A stretch of DNA of 64,000 nucleotides from Myotis daubentonii (Eukaryota; Chordata; Mammalia; Chiroptera; Vespertilionidae), in contig NC_081847.1 of assembly GCF_963259705.1 (NCBI RefSeq), positions 88,782,485-88,846,484 of the forward strand, read 5' to 3'. This document shows, piece by piece, positions 35,961-49,374 of this stretch. The position numbers and the translations under genes were made by a program. The notes below the pieces were generated by a model. That model did not search any database. It had not been told where the DNA came from and worked only from the letters and a program-made list of their open reading frames with translations. Each line of letters begins with the position of its first letter. Within the stretch, counting starts at the first letter, position 1.

Positions 35961-38099
35961 GAAAGTGGGCGCTGTGACCAATCATCACATGCTTCCCCCC
36001 ATCTCACAAAGGTAGGAAGGCTTAGCACCCGAGGGCCAGAAGGCACACACAGCACACGGACCCCCCAGCACGCTGTGTGGGAGCAGGGCCTAGGGCTTCC
36101 TGCTGGGCCGGGCAATGACCTTCACTTGAGGGGTCATGGGGAGCCGTGTGCGTGCCCAGGGTGGCAGGACAGCCTTTGCGCTGGTTTCCGCTCAGTACAG
36201 AAATCCAGGTCCACGATCTCTTATCTGCTAATTTGAAATCCAAAGGGCAACATGGGTTGTTTCATAACTGACGTGAGGCTATTTATACGGTATCTGCAGG
36301 TTATGGTGTCTCTAAAACCTGGAAGATTCCGAAATCTGGGACATTTCAGCTATGGGGCCGCGGGCCTCCACCTCAATATGTTAATGGCTGTCCTGTACGG
36401 CAGCCCTGATCACACCTGCTCCGCCAGGCTCTCTAGTGCAGGCTGCTTGGGGCCTCCCGCACCTTCCTGACTCTGAGACGCTTCCCTCCAGTGATGTTCT
36501 CCCCTGCTCCTCACGGACTGAGCTCTCTGCTCTCTGTGTCTGTCTGAGGCAGTCCCAGTCCCACCTCTCCCCACTTAATGCCTGGTCTCCAAGGCCAACT
36601 TTCCCCACTTCTCTCTGCCTGCTTCCTGCCTTCAAAACTCCTTTGAGAGAAAAATAATTGACTGTAGTTATGTGTTAAGGGAAAAACAACCCAAGGAATC
36701 TGACGCCAATGTGTGAATGACTCAGCAACTATCTCCCAAGTGAATCTCTAATTGGTGCAATTTCATTACGTGCAGAACGTTAGTTTCAGCGGCATCCTTC
36801 CGGAAGCTCGCAACATCCAAGCCTTGTCCAGTCTTTACCTGGGCCTTTGGGGGGAGGGCCCTGGCTCCTGGCCCCATCTCCCTTGGTGAGGGCAGTGCCC
36901 AGTCTGATGCGTAGTACCCAGCTCTGGCCTTCCTTTTGTTGCTCTTGTAGGGCCACTAGGAAAGGACAGGGGCCGGCTGGCACTGGGGTAGACCAGCAGA
37001 GCAGATACTACTGAGTCTTATGGTCATAGGAGTGGCCTCTATGGAAGGCGGCCACTGGCCTGGGCATGTAGCATGGGTGTCTGCTAACAACTCTAGGAGA
37101 GCTAGCTGAATAGTCTCTGTGAACATCCTTTCCTGGAAATGACCCGATGATTCATGGAGCGAAGGCTTAAGGGATGATGGTCCATGCAGATCAATATATA
37201 GACCTAAAATTCCCAAGAAGGGAGTTGGTTTATGGAAGAAGGAAAACATACATCATCCTTGGAAAATTTAAAATAGCTCTCCTCCTAGAGAATAAATGAA
37301 AAATTCATTTCTATACTCCATCCTCTGAATCCACTCAACTTGCTGTTGTATAAATTTTTAAAAAAGCCTGACAAGATCCATAAATTTTCTGGTCTCCCCC
37401 CGACCCCGCAGGAAGTATTTTGGTTTCCACTCAGCACCAGAAAGGGCTGTTTCAAGGAAGGGACCCAGTGCCTCACTGCGGAACCAGCCTTGCCCGGAGT
37501 GATGGCAGAGGACAGCCACCAGGCGGCAGTGGGTGGCACCATGTCGCCCTCCTCCCGACTTGAAAAGTCTACCTCTCAGGTGTGGCTGAGAGCACAGCCT
37601 AGTCAGGCCTGGTGTTACTTAGTAGCCTGGGAAGGTAGAGCAGAGCGGTGGTTAGCTACCTCCAACCCTCTCTCCATCCTTTCTCCCAGTACACACTCGC
37701 GGACTGTCATGGGATGGTTGTGTACCGCGTGCTGGGAGGTCACAGGTGAGGTGACTGACTCTGGCCTGTCTGGCAGGAGCATCACTGGACTTGGGCCCTC
37801 ACAGCAGAGACTTCCAGGCAGGAAAGAGGAGGTTTGGGCGGAAGAGAAGAGCATTCCAGGCAGTGAAGCATCATGAGCGAGGCATGGGAGTGGGAGGGAT
37901 ATTGCAGGTAGGACTGGGAGGCCAGTGCCTTAAAGCCCCAGGTTCACTGTGGGGGGTGGGACAGAATGAAGCTGGGAAGGGGTGGGGCCTGGTTTGGGGG
38001 CCTACAATGTCATAAAAGGGCCTAGACTTTATCCTGAACTAATTTTTACTTTTCTAGAATTGATTAACTAATCCCTAATATTAAAAATGGATGTGTGTC

Positions 38100-38101
<2 letters not shown>

Positions 38102-38185
<84 letters not shown>
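38102..38185. repeat. (TG)n(AG)n compound microsatellite
   Basis: About 25 TG units run directly into about 16 GA units. Confidence 0.97.
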
Positions 38186-38186
<1 letters not shown>

Positions 38187-38666
38187 CTAAGACTCTGGGA
38201 GAGTACGTTTTTGAACACTAGATATTAGCCCTTATATTGCGGTTGATTATTTATGATAAGAATTCTCCATGCTCCCACCCTTACCTTTGATTGCTTCACT
38301 ACTCCATCTAACACACACCAGAGAGGAAGAGCAAGGGACACAGAGAGAGGGGAGACCTAAGCTGGTAATATTGGTCATTTCTGGCCTGTTCATGTTCCAT
38401 AGCATGTCTGGGAGAAGCAGGAACCGGAGTGACAATGATGTCAAGCCATCTAGTTGTCAATAGAGAAGAGAATGGGGGCAGGAGGCGAAATCTGGAATGA
38501 TATTTGACCGTCTTCCCCTGATGGAGACACTGTTAACTGTAAGGAAGAAAATGAGTGCCTGACTGTGTGGGTGTGCTTGTAAAGTATGGGTCAATTGAGA
38601 AAGCTTACATATATCCATGTGTATATGTGTGCATATACACATATATTCATTCATACTTATATCTAT

Positions 38667-38893
38667 CTAGAGGCCCGGTGCATGAATTCATGCACGGGTG
38701 GGGCCCCTTGGCCTGGCCAGCCATTGGGGGGAGGGACCATAGGAGGTTGGCTGACCACGGGAGGTAGGCTATGGGAACACACTGACCATGAAGGGGCAGC
38801 TCCTGCATTGGGTGTCTGCCCCCTGGTGGTCAGTGCGTGTCATAGTGACAGGTCAACTGACCATTCGGTCACTTAGGCTTTTATATATATAGA
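38667..38893 (-). mobile_element. HeliBat-type Helitron
   Basis: Read on the minus strand it starts TCTATATATATAAAAGCC, contains CTGACCACCAGGGGGCAGAC, and ends with TGCATGAATTCATGCA and CTAG. Closely related to the copy at 28117-28386, in opposite orientation. Confidence 0.93.
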
Positions 38894-38919
38894 TATGCAT
38901 ATGGTATTTTCCAAAGTGC

Positions 38920-39090
38920 TGGTACGTCCATTATCTCTTTAAACCCATACAAAAACCTGGTGAGCCATGTCATAACAGTATGTTTGAAATAAATTACCAG
39001 GAAGTTAGCTGACTCACTCAAGATCTTCCACTGCAGGAGAAGAGCTGGGACCATGATAATTCAGGTCTAACTCCAGTCATCTTTCTAAGA
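38920..39090 (+). repeat. MIR-like remnant
   Basis: TTATCTCTTTAAACCCATAC and GTTAGCTGACTCACTCAAGA resemble the 3' half of MIR/MIR3 elements. Confidence 0.45.
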
Positions 39091-40136
39091 AGTTATTGAG
39101 ATCATTCTCAACTCAAGTTTAGTTGGTTTTAGATTGGGACATAATATTTGGAGCTGGAAGTATACCAGAAACCCTGGGACATACATACCGTCACTGAAAT
39201 TATACCCCAGTCGCCTTCATTATTAAACTTTTTATGAGTGTTCTTTTTATGATGCCTTCAATAAATCTTAAATATACACAAAGAAGAAAGAGGGTAGGAT
39301 AATTTCAATTCAAGTATTGTAAAAATAATTTATTGCTTATCATATCATAATCATTGTGTTATATTACAGGCACTATTTAGAAAAAAAAAATCATGTTCTT
39401 TCCTCAAGAGGAATAAATTCATGCATTATCTCAAACAAGGAAAGTGTAAGTAGGAATTATAATACCAGTGTGATAAAATACATTGAACCACACAGACGGA
39501 TGATAAAGCAAGTGGAGGTTGTTCACTCCGCACAGCTTGTCCTGTGCAGCGTCTTAAATCTGATTTTACAAAGAGAAAGTCCCCAAAGGGGAAAGGCTTA
39601 TAAATAAAGACAGGATTTAGAAGCAGACGCCAGACTAAAGCCTCTAAATTCTCCCCTCGATCAGTTTATGCGCCAGAAGTCAATGTGTTTGGATGCCATT
39701 TGTTTATTCCTTGTAGAACGGCCTCTCCGGGATTGGGACGTGTGAGGTTCTGCCTTTAACCTGCCTGAAGGCCAGCGTGAGCAGCAGCCATCTGAAAGCT
39801 ACCACTGCATCTGTCCATGTTATTTCGCAGTGCTCCCCCCATAAAGCTCTGAGGGAAGACTTCCTTTTGACATTTTATGCCAACAGAAACCTGGTCCCCT
39901 GAGAACCAGTATTTCTTTTCCAATAGCACCGCCAATTCTGTTTTCCTTTTTGGCCTCCTGGTCAGCAAGCTCAGAAGAATACTCCTGTCCCTTATAATGA
40001 GCACATCTGCATTTTTTCTTGCCTTCTTTGATTGTTCTAGTTTATGAAGTCCTTGTTTATGTGATATTTGTTGTAAGCGACTTCAGGTCCTTTTAAAAAC
40101 GGGGCTTGAGTAGAAAAGCAAATAAATGCAAACTCT

Positions 40137-40160
40137 CCCCCCCCCCCCCGCCCCGCCCCA
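40137..40160. repeat. C-rich tract
   Basis: About thirteen C followed by GCCCCGCCCC. Confidence 0.9.
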
Positions 40161-40846
40161 AGCAGACAAGGCATTGCTGACATCTGGGTGTTAGCCACAA
40201 TGGCCTTGACGTTCCCAGGCAGCAGCACCCACTACTGGCTTCCTTTCCAAGACGCAGCAGCTGCCCGGGGCTCCGCGGGGAGGAGCAGGAAGGAGAGGAG
40301 GCAGCAATGCTCTTAGGGGCGCTGCCAGGGCTTAGCTCTCTGCATATGAACTTCCTGACTCTCTGCATCTAGTGGTTTATGGACTTCCTGGTCCTCTGAG
40401 CATCTGAAGAATGCGTCCGTTGCCTGGGAAACAGGAGAGGAGTCCCAGAGGGAAATGGACAGAGCAAGGCTGACTGGTTACAGGACAGACGGCTGCCCTC
40501 TCCCTCCACTAGGAAGGAGGTTCTATTGGACCCTTCCGTCCTTTTCTGATGCACATGCTAAGGAAGGGACAGGAAAGAAAAGAGGCTGCTTGCAGAGGGA
40601 AGTGCCACAGCGAGGCCCGTTTATCTCCCATGACCCACGTGTGCTGGAAGTACATAGCAACGCCCCATGTCTGCGCTTATGGGCAATTATACCGGCTGCC
40701 AATGTGTGTCCTTCACCTGCCTCTCCTGAAAAGTGGACTTTCGTTTTAGTAAAGTAATTTTTCCCCCCACAAAATACAAAAGAATGTAATACATTGTCTT
40801 TATTGTCTGACATTACAGATTTGTTTTACACTTTCTTTCTTTCGTT

Positions 40847-40870
40847 CTTTTTTTTTTTTTTTTTTTTTTT
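40847..40870. repeat. poly-T tract
   Basis: About 24 T, preceded by a TTTC-rich stretch. Confidence 0.9.
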
Positions 40871-42648
40871 ACAGACCAGGGGAATGAATAAAGGTAAAAA
40901 TGTGTCCAGCATTTTGCAAACATCCTTTGTTACACACAAACACACACAATGAATAATAGGAAAGAGAATACAGAAGAATTAAAAGGCAGGTTGAAATCGG
41001 ACAGGCTGTGGTTCTAATCGATCCATGGGAAGAACGTGAAACTTTCTGATAGTCCTGGGGGGCGGGGCGTATTGTCATACACAGCTTGGTACATGCACTT
41101 GAAAGAAAAGCTGCTTTGTTTAGCTTCCACCGGATTATTATTACTGGTTGAGTGTGCTGCTCCCTCTGCTGGCCTCTGAACCGCAGGGTGACACACAGGG
41201 CTTCTGTTTAGGAGTTTGGGCTGCAGTGCGAGCTGCAGAGTCCCTATTCCTAGCGATGTAGGTGAGGACCCCGGGAGCTCCCAGGCCAGGAAGGGCCTCA
41301 GTGATCACAGGAGGCTGAAGGTGTCCTGTTCTTTTGAGATGACTGTCACCATGGCAGGGATTCTGCTTGGGAGCATGAAACACTGGGACGTGAATATGTA
41401 CTGAGTCCCGTCTTTCTCTCAAAAGATTGAATACATTTTGGTGAGCAGTGGGGAACTGGGGCTTAAGAATTATGCAGTAAGAAGAGACAGAGTTGGCTAA
41501 CTTTTTATAAAAAGAGGCTCCACACCTTTTCAGTAAAATGGAAACTGACTGGTTATCCGTAGCATCACAGGACGCCCCGTGAGCGTCTGCGTGCTGTGGG
41601 TTTTACCGAGTGCGCCTTCAGCGTCTGTGATGGGCACCTTTCTATTAGGAAAGGGGTTTGCTCCACAACGCAGGAAGCATGAGGCTGATTTGAAATTGAG
41701 ACCCCCCGGGAGATCTAAAAAGTGTCCCACAAATTACAATCTGTTCCCCTTCTCAAAGGTGTAATAGTTCTTCTTTTGATGCTGACAGTAGTCATAGTTA
41801 TAAAAAGGGCTAAATTTAATATATTTCAATTCAAGCACTCTATTGAGAAGGAAGCAAATTAGTGTGATTTTTTTTCTCTCTTTCCAAACTGAAGCATGAA
41901 CATACATTAGAGGCAAAAGCAATGAGAAAAACCGCAGGACGGCAGGCCCCTCCACTGTTAGTTAAGACCTGCAGTAGGGAACATAACTTACTCCCTGCTT
42001 CAGTTCTTCTTCCTACAGAAAGATGGAACCAATAACAGTTAGGTTACCCAGGGTTCCGCGAAGAGCATACATACAGGGTGAAGGGGTGCAAGGTGGGGAC
42101 ACATCAACACAGCTTTGGTGGCAGGTCAGCTCTCTTTTTACCTCCGTGACCTCAGTCCTAAGTCCTAGGTATCAGCAACTATGGACTCATCTCTTTTCTC
42201 CCTGTGCCAACCATCTTTCAACACAACCTGTCTGTCCTGGTGTTTGTACATCCTGATACCTCAGACTGCTCGTTAGGTCGCTGCCCCGATGGCTGGTGGT
42301 AAACAGACTTCTATCCCAGTGCTATGGTGAGAGAATTTACAGGAATACAAGCAGGGGCGTTTGCGGAGCTCCCCGCCACTCAGTGAGGAGGAAGATGGGC
42401 TCGGCTTCTTCGTTGGGTGTATTTGGAAAGGAAAGCAGAAAGAGCTTCTCAGGGTCCTCAAACGAGAGAACCGGCCAGAAACGGCACCAGGTCGTTAATG
42501 ATCTAGTCCCGTCTTAACGCACACAGAACAACAAAAACCGCATTCTACACATCGCATGTCTAACACGCTGATGGTAGCCTAGTAACGAAAAAGCTTCCCT
42601 ACAGCAGGGCCTGGCAGGTTCCACGGTAGGTTTGCACCAGTATTTGTT

Positions 42649-42777
42649 AAAGAAAAGGAAGGAAGGAAGGAAGAAAAGGAGGAGAAGGAGAGGAGAAGGA
42701 GGAGGAGAAGGAGGAGAAGGAGAAAGAGAAGGAGGAGGAGGAGGAGGGAGGGAGGGAGGGGAGAGAGAGAGAGAAAA
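42649..42777. repeat. 129-bp uninterrupted polypurine tract
   Basis: Only A and G on the plus strand (GGAA, GGAGAA, GGA and GA units); the DTNA pre-mRNA would carry the polypyrimidine complement. Confidence 0.95.
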
Positions 42778-43794
42778 CAATACAGAAACAATAAAGGAAG
42801 GTGTGCCAGGGATGTGAGGGATCCATGGATGGCCTGGGAGCCAGGACCACTGCCACACAAGAGAGTGTCCCCAGGGACTGTGCCTCTGTCACCTTAAGGG
42901 AAGTTCTAGTCGCTGCCTCTGGCACGCACAGTTGCAGCCCATCCTGGCTTGTGCCTGTGTCCGGCCAGGGGACCTCACAGCACTGACCCTTCTCCTGGGC
43001 TGACTGCGGACATGTGGCCACAATGAGTCTACTTTTGACTTAAAATGCGACTCAGTGTGCACTGAACAGGGGCCTAGGGCTTCTGAAAGGAAGAATCACT
43101 TCCCAGTGAGGACAATGGTTGCAGCACTCGGCAGAGGACTCCTAGAGATCGTCAGTTAAACTCTACCTTCAGGAAAGTAAGGAGATCAGTAACATTTTTC
43201 AAAGAAGCTCTACTTTATGAAACTAGATTTGTTAGTAATTTATCAGGAATTTCTTTTTGGCCCAAGAGATGAATGTTTCGTAGGCAACGGGATTAAAAAA
43301 GCGGAGATATTTCCATCTACAGTTTGCATTTGAGACCCATGGAACTTATGTGACTTGTTGCTAAAGCCACTCAGGTAAGATAAAAAATTTTACTGAAATT
43401 AATAAAGTTACTCCTCTGAATGAAACTACAACCACCAAAAGTTCATTTATCGCTACATCTTCATTTCATGAATTAGACATTAACTTCTGTTCAATTTAAT
43501 CAGAACTGCTGAAAGCTAGTAAAGTAAAATGTTTCTCAATAAATCCAGTTTTATTTAGTTCAAGGACATAGGACACTGGAAATAAGCCGAGAAGTTGTTC
43601 CATGATAGTCCTCAGTAACCAGGTTCCAGAAAATGGACAAGAATAAGCCTGATACTTGACTGCTATCATGTGATGTAGCTGAGAAAAGTTCTCATGTCTG
43701 AATTTAAGACTGCATTTTGGGGAAATCACATATCGGGATTATAAAAAATAATGCACATTACGTGCAAAAAATGTCACAAATGCCGACGTCTTAC

Positions 43795-43891
43795 CTTGAG
43801 TAGCTTCATGAGACCTTCCAACTGGACCATTAGCTCCCGCCGGCTCTCCTGCAGCGCGGACATCCTCTGCTCCAGCTCGTCCTTGCGCTGT
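43795..43891 (-). CDS. DTNA: DTNA exon: second coiled-coil helix
   Basis: This 97-bp exon starts with one base finishing the Arg codon, then encodes 32 residues from [13 protein letters not shown] through [16 protein letters not shown]. The acceptor is CTTTCTCAG|A and the donor is AAG|GTAAGAC; it ends in phase 0. It is a strongly charged amphipathic helix with Leu/Met at heptad positions, the second dystrophin-binding helix. An inverted pair of Ves SINEs lies about 260 bp upstream of this acceptor in transcript direction. Confidence 0.97.
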
Positions 43892-44151
43892 CTGAGAAAG
43901 CGCAGTGGGCATCAGAAACAGCCTTCAACCGCGAGTCACTCACACTTCCCCACCTCGTGGGACCTGTGGACCCCCAGGAAAGGGCATCTCTGGGGGTTGG
44001 ACATGGTTACTAAGCAGGGAAATGTCCAATGACTGAACAATTACAGCTCTGAGGTGTACAATTATTTGTTAGAAGTCATACTAAAATAGAATTAAAATCC
44101 TTTAGACACTTCTCCCCTTTTATGCTGGATTAGCTTTAGATAAACTCTTTT

Positions 44152-44372
44152 TTTTTTTTGAAAATATTTTTATTGATTTCAGAGAGGAAGGGAGAGGGAG
44201 AGAGAGAGATAGAGACATCAGTGATGAGAGAGAACCATTTATCAGCTGCCTCCTGCACGCACCACACTGGGAATTGAGCCTGTAACCCGGGCATATCGCC
44301 TGACCGGGAATCGAACTGTGACTTCCTGGTCCATAGGTCAACGCTCAACCACTGAACCACGCCAGCTGGCCA
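44152..44372 (-). mobile_element. Ves SINE
   Basis: Reverse Ves with AGATAAACTCTTTT (44138-44151) and AGATGAACTCTTTT (44373-44386) as target duplications. It lies about 260 bp upstream, in transcript direction, of the DTNA exon at 43795-43891. Confidence 0.95.
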
Positions 44373-44481
44373 AGATGAACTCTTTTCTTAATACTTACTA
44401 TGTCATGGCCCCTGTGCTATGCCATTGGGTTTTCTTGACACAACAAATCAAAACCAAACCATCACCGGAAAAGGCCAATCC

Positions 44482-44707
44482 CCATCCAGCCGGTGTGGGT
44501 CAGTGGTTAAGTGTTGACCCATGAACCAGGAGGTCATGGTTCCATTCCTGGTCAGGGCACATGCGGAGGTTTCAGGCTCAATCCCCAGTGAGGTATGTGC
44601 AGGAGGCAGCCAATCAATGATTTTTCTCTCATCACTGATGTTTCTCCTTTTCCCTTGCCCTTCTTTTTCTCTAAAATCAACAAAAATATATTTTAAAAAA
44701 AGAAAAA
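44482..44707 (+). mobile_element. Ves SINE
   Basis: Forward Ves with head CAGCCGGTGTGGGTCAGTGG and core GTGCAGGAGGCAGCCAATCA. Flanked by GGAAAAGGCCAATCC (44467-44481) and GAAAAAGGCCAATTCC (44708-44723). It is about 110 bp from an oppositely oriented Ves. Confidence 0.93.
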
Positions 44708-46232
44708 GAAAAAGGCCAATTCCACAAATTCTCCAAGCCCAAGAATCCTTTTATAAATTTCACAGAAAACACTCATTACCTTAATATTTGGAAATTGGAT
44801 TTAGAAAAGTACATTTTCCATCTGTTCCATCCTTAGTATGCAAAGTAGTGCCTTTCAGAGGCCAAATATTAATGGTGCATAGTTATTATAGTCAATCTAA
44901 TTTTTTTGGTTTGCATTAAGTGAAGTCAGAATAAAGAAATTCCTATATAATTGTTTTAACTAAAAATAATCTACAAGGGTTGTCTTTGCTTAATTTTATT
45001 TTGTTTTGTAGAACAATTAAACTGCCAACAAGAATGGAACTGTCATGCATGACAATTTATACTCTTATCATTGATGTTGACACTTAGAGGTATCAAAAAT
45101 ATCTTTAAGAGGGGGAATAAATGAAACAGTATGAAGGTGAATATTAATGGCTCACATTTCTGAAATCAATTTAAAATTTGACTATTTAATGACATCTCTT
45201 TTCTTACCCTAAAGGCTTCTCTGTCCGAGTCTGAAATATTGGAACTTATATTTTAACAATGTGTGGGTGTTTTAACCATATGTGCATCAATGTAGGGATG
45301 GACATGCCCCGTCTCAATGGCACAGACACCATATCAGGTGGAGCGACAGCAGGGACTCTGCAATAAAACACTGACAATCTGAAAATGAACTGCCACGCTG
45401 AGTCAGGCCAAGGGCTCATCCTACTGAAGGCTGCTCTGTGAGAGGACAGGCTATAGCGATAAATCAGACACCTCTAATTTGCTGTCAGATAGGCTCACTC
45501 TATAACGAATGATGATTTTAAAACTTATAAACATACCTCAACTCTTTTTGAATATATTTTCAGCTTTTATTACCACTTAAGGCTTCCTACCAGAGCAATC
45601 TTTCCTTTGATTTCCTTAACAACTGCCTCTTTCCTGAATCCCGTGGATAAGGGATAGCAATTCTATGCAACAGTGAACGGGGGCAGAGTGCACGGGAAGT
45701 GTTGGGTTAGCACACAGACATGCCTAGCGGATCATCCTAGTTAGCGGTTAGCTCTGGCTTGCAACCTTGCCTTTCAGCTTTGTTGTGGCTAAAGCGAAAA
45801 GGAAAATATGATCACTTAGAAAGGTCATCGTGCTCTTAAGATAAAAAACAGACTATGATTTCACGAGCAGCAAAGCTCTGCTCCGTTCTCCCTTCTCCCG
45901 TCCCTGAGCTGAAAGAATGTTGTGCTGTTGGTTTCTCAACAAAGGGCCCAGGAAGGAGGTAATGGAATGAGAAGACCTCTCTCAGAGCCACAAAAAGGCG
46001 TTTCTCTGGCTGTTTCACTTGGCTGCCCCTCAATGTGAGCGAAGGCCAAGTAACTATGCAAGAGGCCATTGTCCTGGAGTGCTTTCAAAATATGACATGA
46101 TGAAAGAATAAAGCTTAGAACACTGGGAGCTGGGTTTCTTAATCTGGGGTGTCAGGGTATCTGTGAAATCCATGCATTGTGAAAGGGCTTAGCACAGAAT
46201 AAGTGGTTTATAAGTTCCTAGAGAAATGTTCT

Positions 46233-46440
46233 TTTTTTAAAATATGGTTTTATTGACTGTTAGAGAGAGGAATAGAGAGATAGAAACATTGATGAGAGAA
46301 TCATCTATCAACTGCCTCCTGCATGCCCTCTACTGGGGATCGAGCCCGTAAGGTGGGCACGTGCCCTGATCTGGAATGGAACTGGTGATCTCTTGGTTCA
46401 TGGGTTGAAGCTCAACCACTGAGCCACATTGCCAGGACAA
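46233..46440 (-). mobile_element. Ves SINE
   Basis: Reverse Ves: AACTGCCTCCTGCATGCCCT in the core and CACTGAGCCACATTGCCAGG at the head end. AGAAATGTTCT (46222-46232) and AGAAATACTCT (46441-46451) flank it. Confidence 0.9.
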
Positions 46441-46493
46441 AGAAATACTCTTAAAGGGAGGGTATTTCTTCCAGGCAGAAGAAATGTATAGAG

Positions 46494-46715
46494 CAGTGGT
46501 TCTCAACCTCGGCTGCACATTAGAATCACCTGGGAATCTTTTTAAAATCCTGACTTCTGGGCCTCATCCTCCGGAAATTCTATTTCTTTATTACTAATGT
46601 TGTGGCCCCACCCCATCACAAAGAAACAGAATTTAGGGAGGGTGAGGCCCAGAAATCAGGATTTTAAAAAGATTCCCAGGTGATTCTCATGTGCAGCCGA
46701 GGTTGAGAACCACTG
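46494..46715. mobile_element. MER20 hAT element
   Basis: Nearly palindromic: CAGTGGTTCTCAACCTCGGC with CTGCACATTAGAATCACCTG on the left, and the inverse GTGATTCTCATGTGCAGCCG with AGGTTGAGAACCACTG on the right. Well preserved at both ends. Confidence 0.9.
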
Positions 46716-47217
46716 CACTAGAGTATGGAGACAGGAAAGCAAATCAGCTGGGGTCAGGTGTCTCAGGCCTCAGGTGTCGGGCACCAGCTGACAGTGAGGG
46801 CCAGAGGTACATGGGTTCTTGCAAGTCAGACTCCTTCGTGTAGCTCTAGGCTCAGCTGGGGTCATGGGATTACCAAGTCAGGACCAGAGGGAAGAAATGT
46901 CAGTTGGAAAACTCAACAGTGACCCAGGCACATCAAGATGCCTTCCCAGCCTGGATTATCCAAATGGAACCAAATACTTTGGAAAGCAAATGCTCACTGG
47001 TGGGAACTGATGAAAATGCTTATGAAAAAGTCCTAGTCGTCATCCCTCCGCTAGAGAATGGGACAGCCAGTAGAAGAGGCAGAAAGGACCTTTCAGGTGG
47101 AGAAACATACTCAGATATGCAGATGAAGGACCACTCTGCTTCCAGGTTGCTTTACTCAGTTATATTTCTGCATGTATCCAACTTAATTTCCAACTTGTGA
47201 GCTTGGAGGGCCTACAC

Positions 47218-47428
47218 CCGTGGTCGGCAAACTGCGGCTTATGAGCCACATGCGGCTCTTTGGCCCCTTGAGTGTGGCTCTTCTTAAGCCTTAGGAGTAC
47301 CCTAATTAAGTTAATAACAATGTACCTACCTATATAGTTTAAGTTTAAAAAATTTGGCTCTCAAAAGAAATTTCAATCGCTGTACTGTTGATATTGGCTC
47401 TGTTGACTAATGAGTTTGCCGACCACTG
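47218..47428. mobile_element. nonautonomous hAT element (nhAT)
   Basis: CCGTGGTCGGCAAACTGCGG at the left and GTTTGCCGACCACTG at the right are inverted ends. 8-bp duplications GCCTACAC (47210-47217) and GCCTACGC (47429-47436) flank it. Confidence 0.92.
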
Positions 47429-48017
47429 GCCTACGCCATCCTATTTGGTGAAAGATACTTTCTAACAGTCAGTCCTTTTATATGTCTTTGAGGAGGAGGA
47501 GGATGTGAAACGTCACTTTGTCCGTTTCGCTTTCACCCTTTCTGGGGATGGTGTGGTAGAATGTGCAAGAATTTCCAATCCATCTCTCTGAAGATAGACC
47601 AGAAATCAAAAAGGTTGAAAAGGAAGAATCCCTGTTTCGTCCGTTAACTTGTTTAGTTATTCTAAAGTATGATGCGATCTCAGCGGCCCCACCAGATGCG
47701 GGCTCTGTAGATTTCCTTTCCAAAACTCAGATTTACTTCCTGTGGAGGGCTGGGTCCCACCAGCCAGGGGCTTGGGTCCCAGCCAAGGGCAGGCAGGTCC
47801 TGCAGGCTGGGCCAGGGGTGCTGCCGGGCTCAGATGTTGACATGTCTGAAGAGCAGGGTTAGAGTGGAACCCCCGGAAACATCCATGACTCCCATCAGTA
47901 GGTATTCGGTAAAAAAACGGAGCCAAACAGGACCTGTTTCATTTAGTCTCTTCATATGGAGAATAAATGACAGTCTAATTCTGGCAAAGGGTTCTGAAAA
48001 GAGGCAGCAGTAGGTGG

Positions 48018-48584
48018 TTTTGTTGTGTGAACATCACAGAGTGCACCTAACAGACCTAGATGGTCTACCCTGCACACCTTGGCCACATGGTACCGCCTAC
48101 TGCCCCTAGGCTACACGCCTGCATAGCATGTTCCTGTCTGTACAAAGCAATGTGAGATTAAGTCAAGCACAAGACAAAATGGTGCCATCCAGAGACAAAG
48201 TAAATACAGATGCGTGAGGCTGCTGCCGGCACAACATGGCACACTGCTTTACCGCAAACTGCTGTTTATAAGTAGAAAGAGTCTACGCTAAAACAATGAT
48301 AGAAAGTATAGTATTGTAACTACATAAGGCGGTAGCATGGTCGTTCATCATCATCACGCATTATGCACTGTACATAGTCGTATGCGCTATACTTTTACCT
48401 GCCTGGCAGCTCAGCAGGCTGGGCGACACCAGCATCCGCAGCAACGCACTGTGCCACTACGATACGATGGCTGCGACATCACTAGGCAACAGGAACGTTT
48501 CAGCTCCATTACAGACTTACGGGATCACCGCCGTCTCTGCGGTCTGCTGTCCACTGAAATGGCTCTACGTGGCACGTCACTATA
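48018..48584 (-). mobile_element. MER2/Tigger1-derived element
   Basis: The reverse strand resembles the copy at 28054-28907: ACCTAGATGGTCTACC, CCCCTAGGCTACACGCC and TCAGCTCCATTACAGACTTA, with end CGTGGCACGTCACTATA. Left terminus is unclear; open frames in it are not genes. Confidence 0.75.
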
Positions 48585-49374
48585 CTAGTACTTACACAGC
48601 ACGCCCCAGAGCTAGGAAATACTTGGCACCCAAACCGAAAGATGGAAAGTGCGCTGCACTTGCTAACTGAAAGTGCCTGTGAAATGTGACATTTCTATGA
48701 GGGAATGCCTTTCAGTTTATGTTCGTTTTGTTTGCTACACAAATGGGCTTGAGCATGTGCCATACTCAAGGCAGGGAGGGAAGCCAGCTTGACACGGAGC
48801 CCAGGCATGACTTGCCTTTCGCCCACGGGTGCAGAGGGAGCCACGTCCTCACCCACTTCCTGCTACTTTCTACCTGAGGTTTGGGGGGGTTGAACCGGAC
48901 GACCTAAGGTCCTTCCCAACTCAAATGCTTATGATGACAGAGGAGGTGGGCCCAGGCCTTGACACTCTATTGCAGCACAAGAAGGCGTGTGTTTTAAGAT
49001 CTCTAAGTAAAGCTACTAGGGAACCAGATTTAGAGAAAACCAGACTCCCTTTCATGGGTTACAGGCACATTTTTAAGTGTAAAAATGTTTTGATCACTTG
49101 CATTATAAACACACTGTTGAGGGTACAAATAATTCAAGAAATCTGAGTTAAATTTTTTCCCAGTAAGAGATTTTGTTTCTGACCTAAAGAACGGTTTCCT
49201 TTCTCTATATCAAATGAAGGAATGAAATAGAAACAGCTTCTCCCTCAGCAATAAGGTGAGTGCAATGAAAAATACACGAAGGTCAGAAGTGGCGAAGGGC
49301 CCGCTGTTGGCTAGACTGCTAGGCCTTAGAAGACGCAGGCACCCGACTCCCTGAGACCCGTGGGCTCCTCTTAC

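Noticed and set aside
48337..48670. Plus-strand frames of 83 and 67 codons
   Set aside because: They fall largely in a reversed MER2/Tigger1 remnant; no transposase motifs or splice support.
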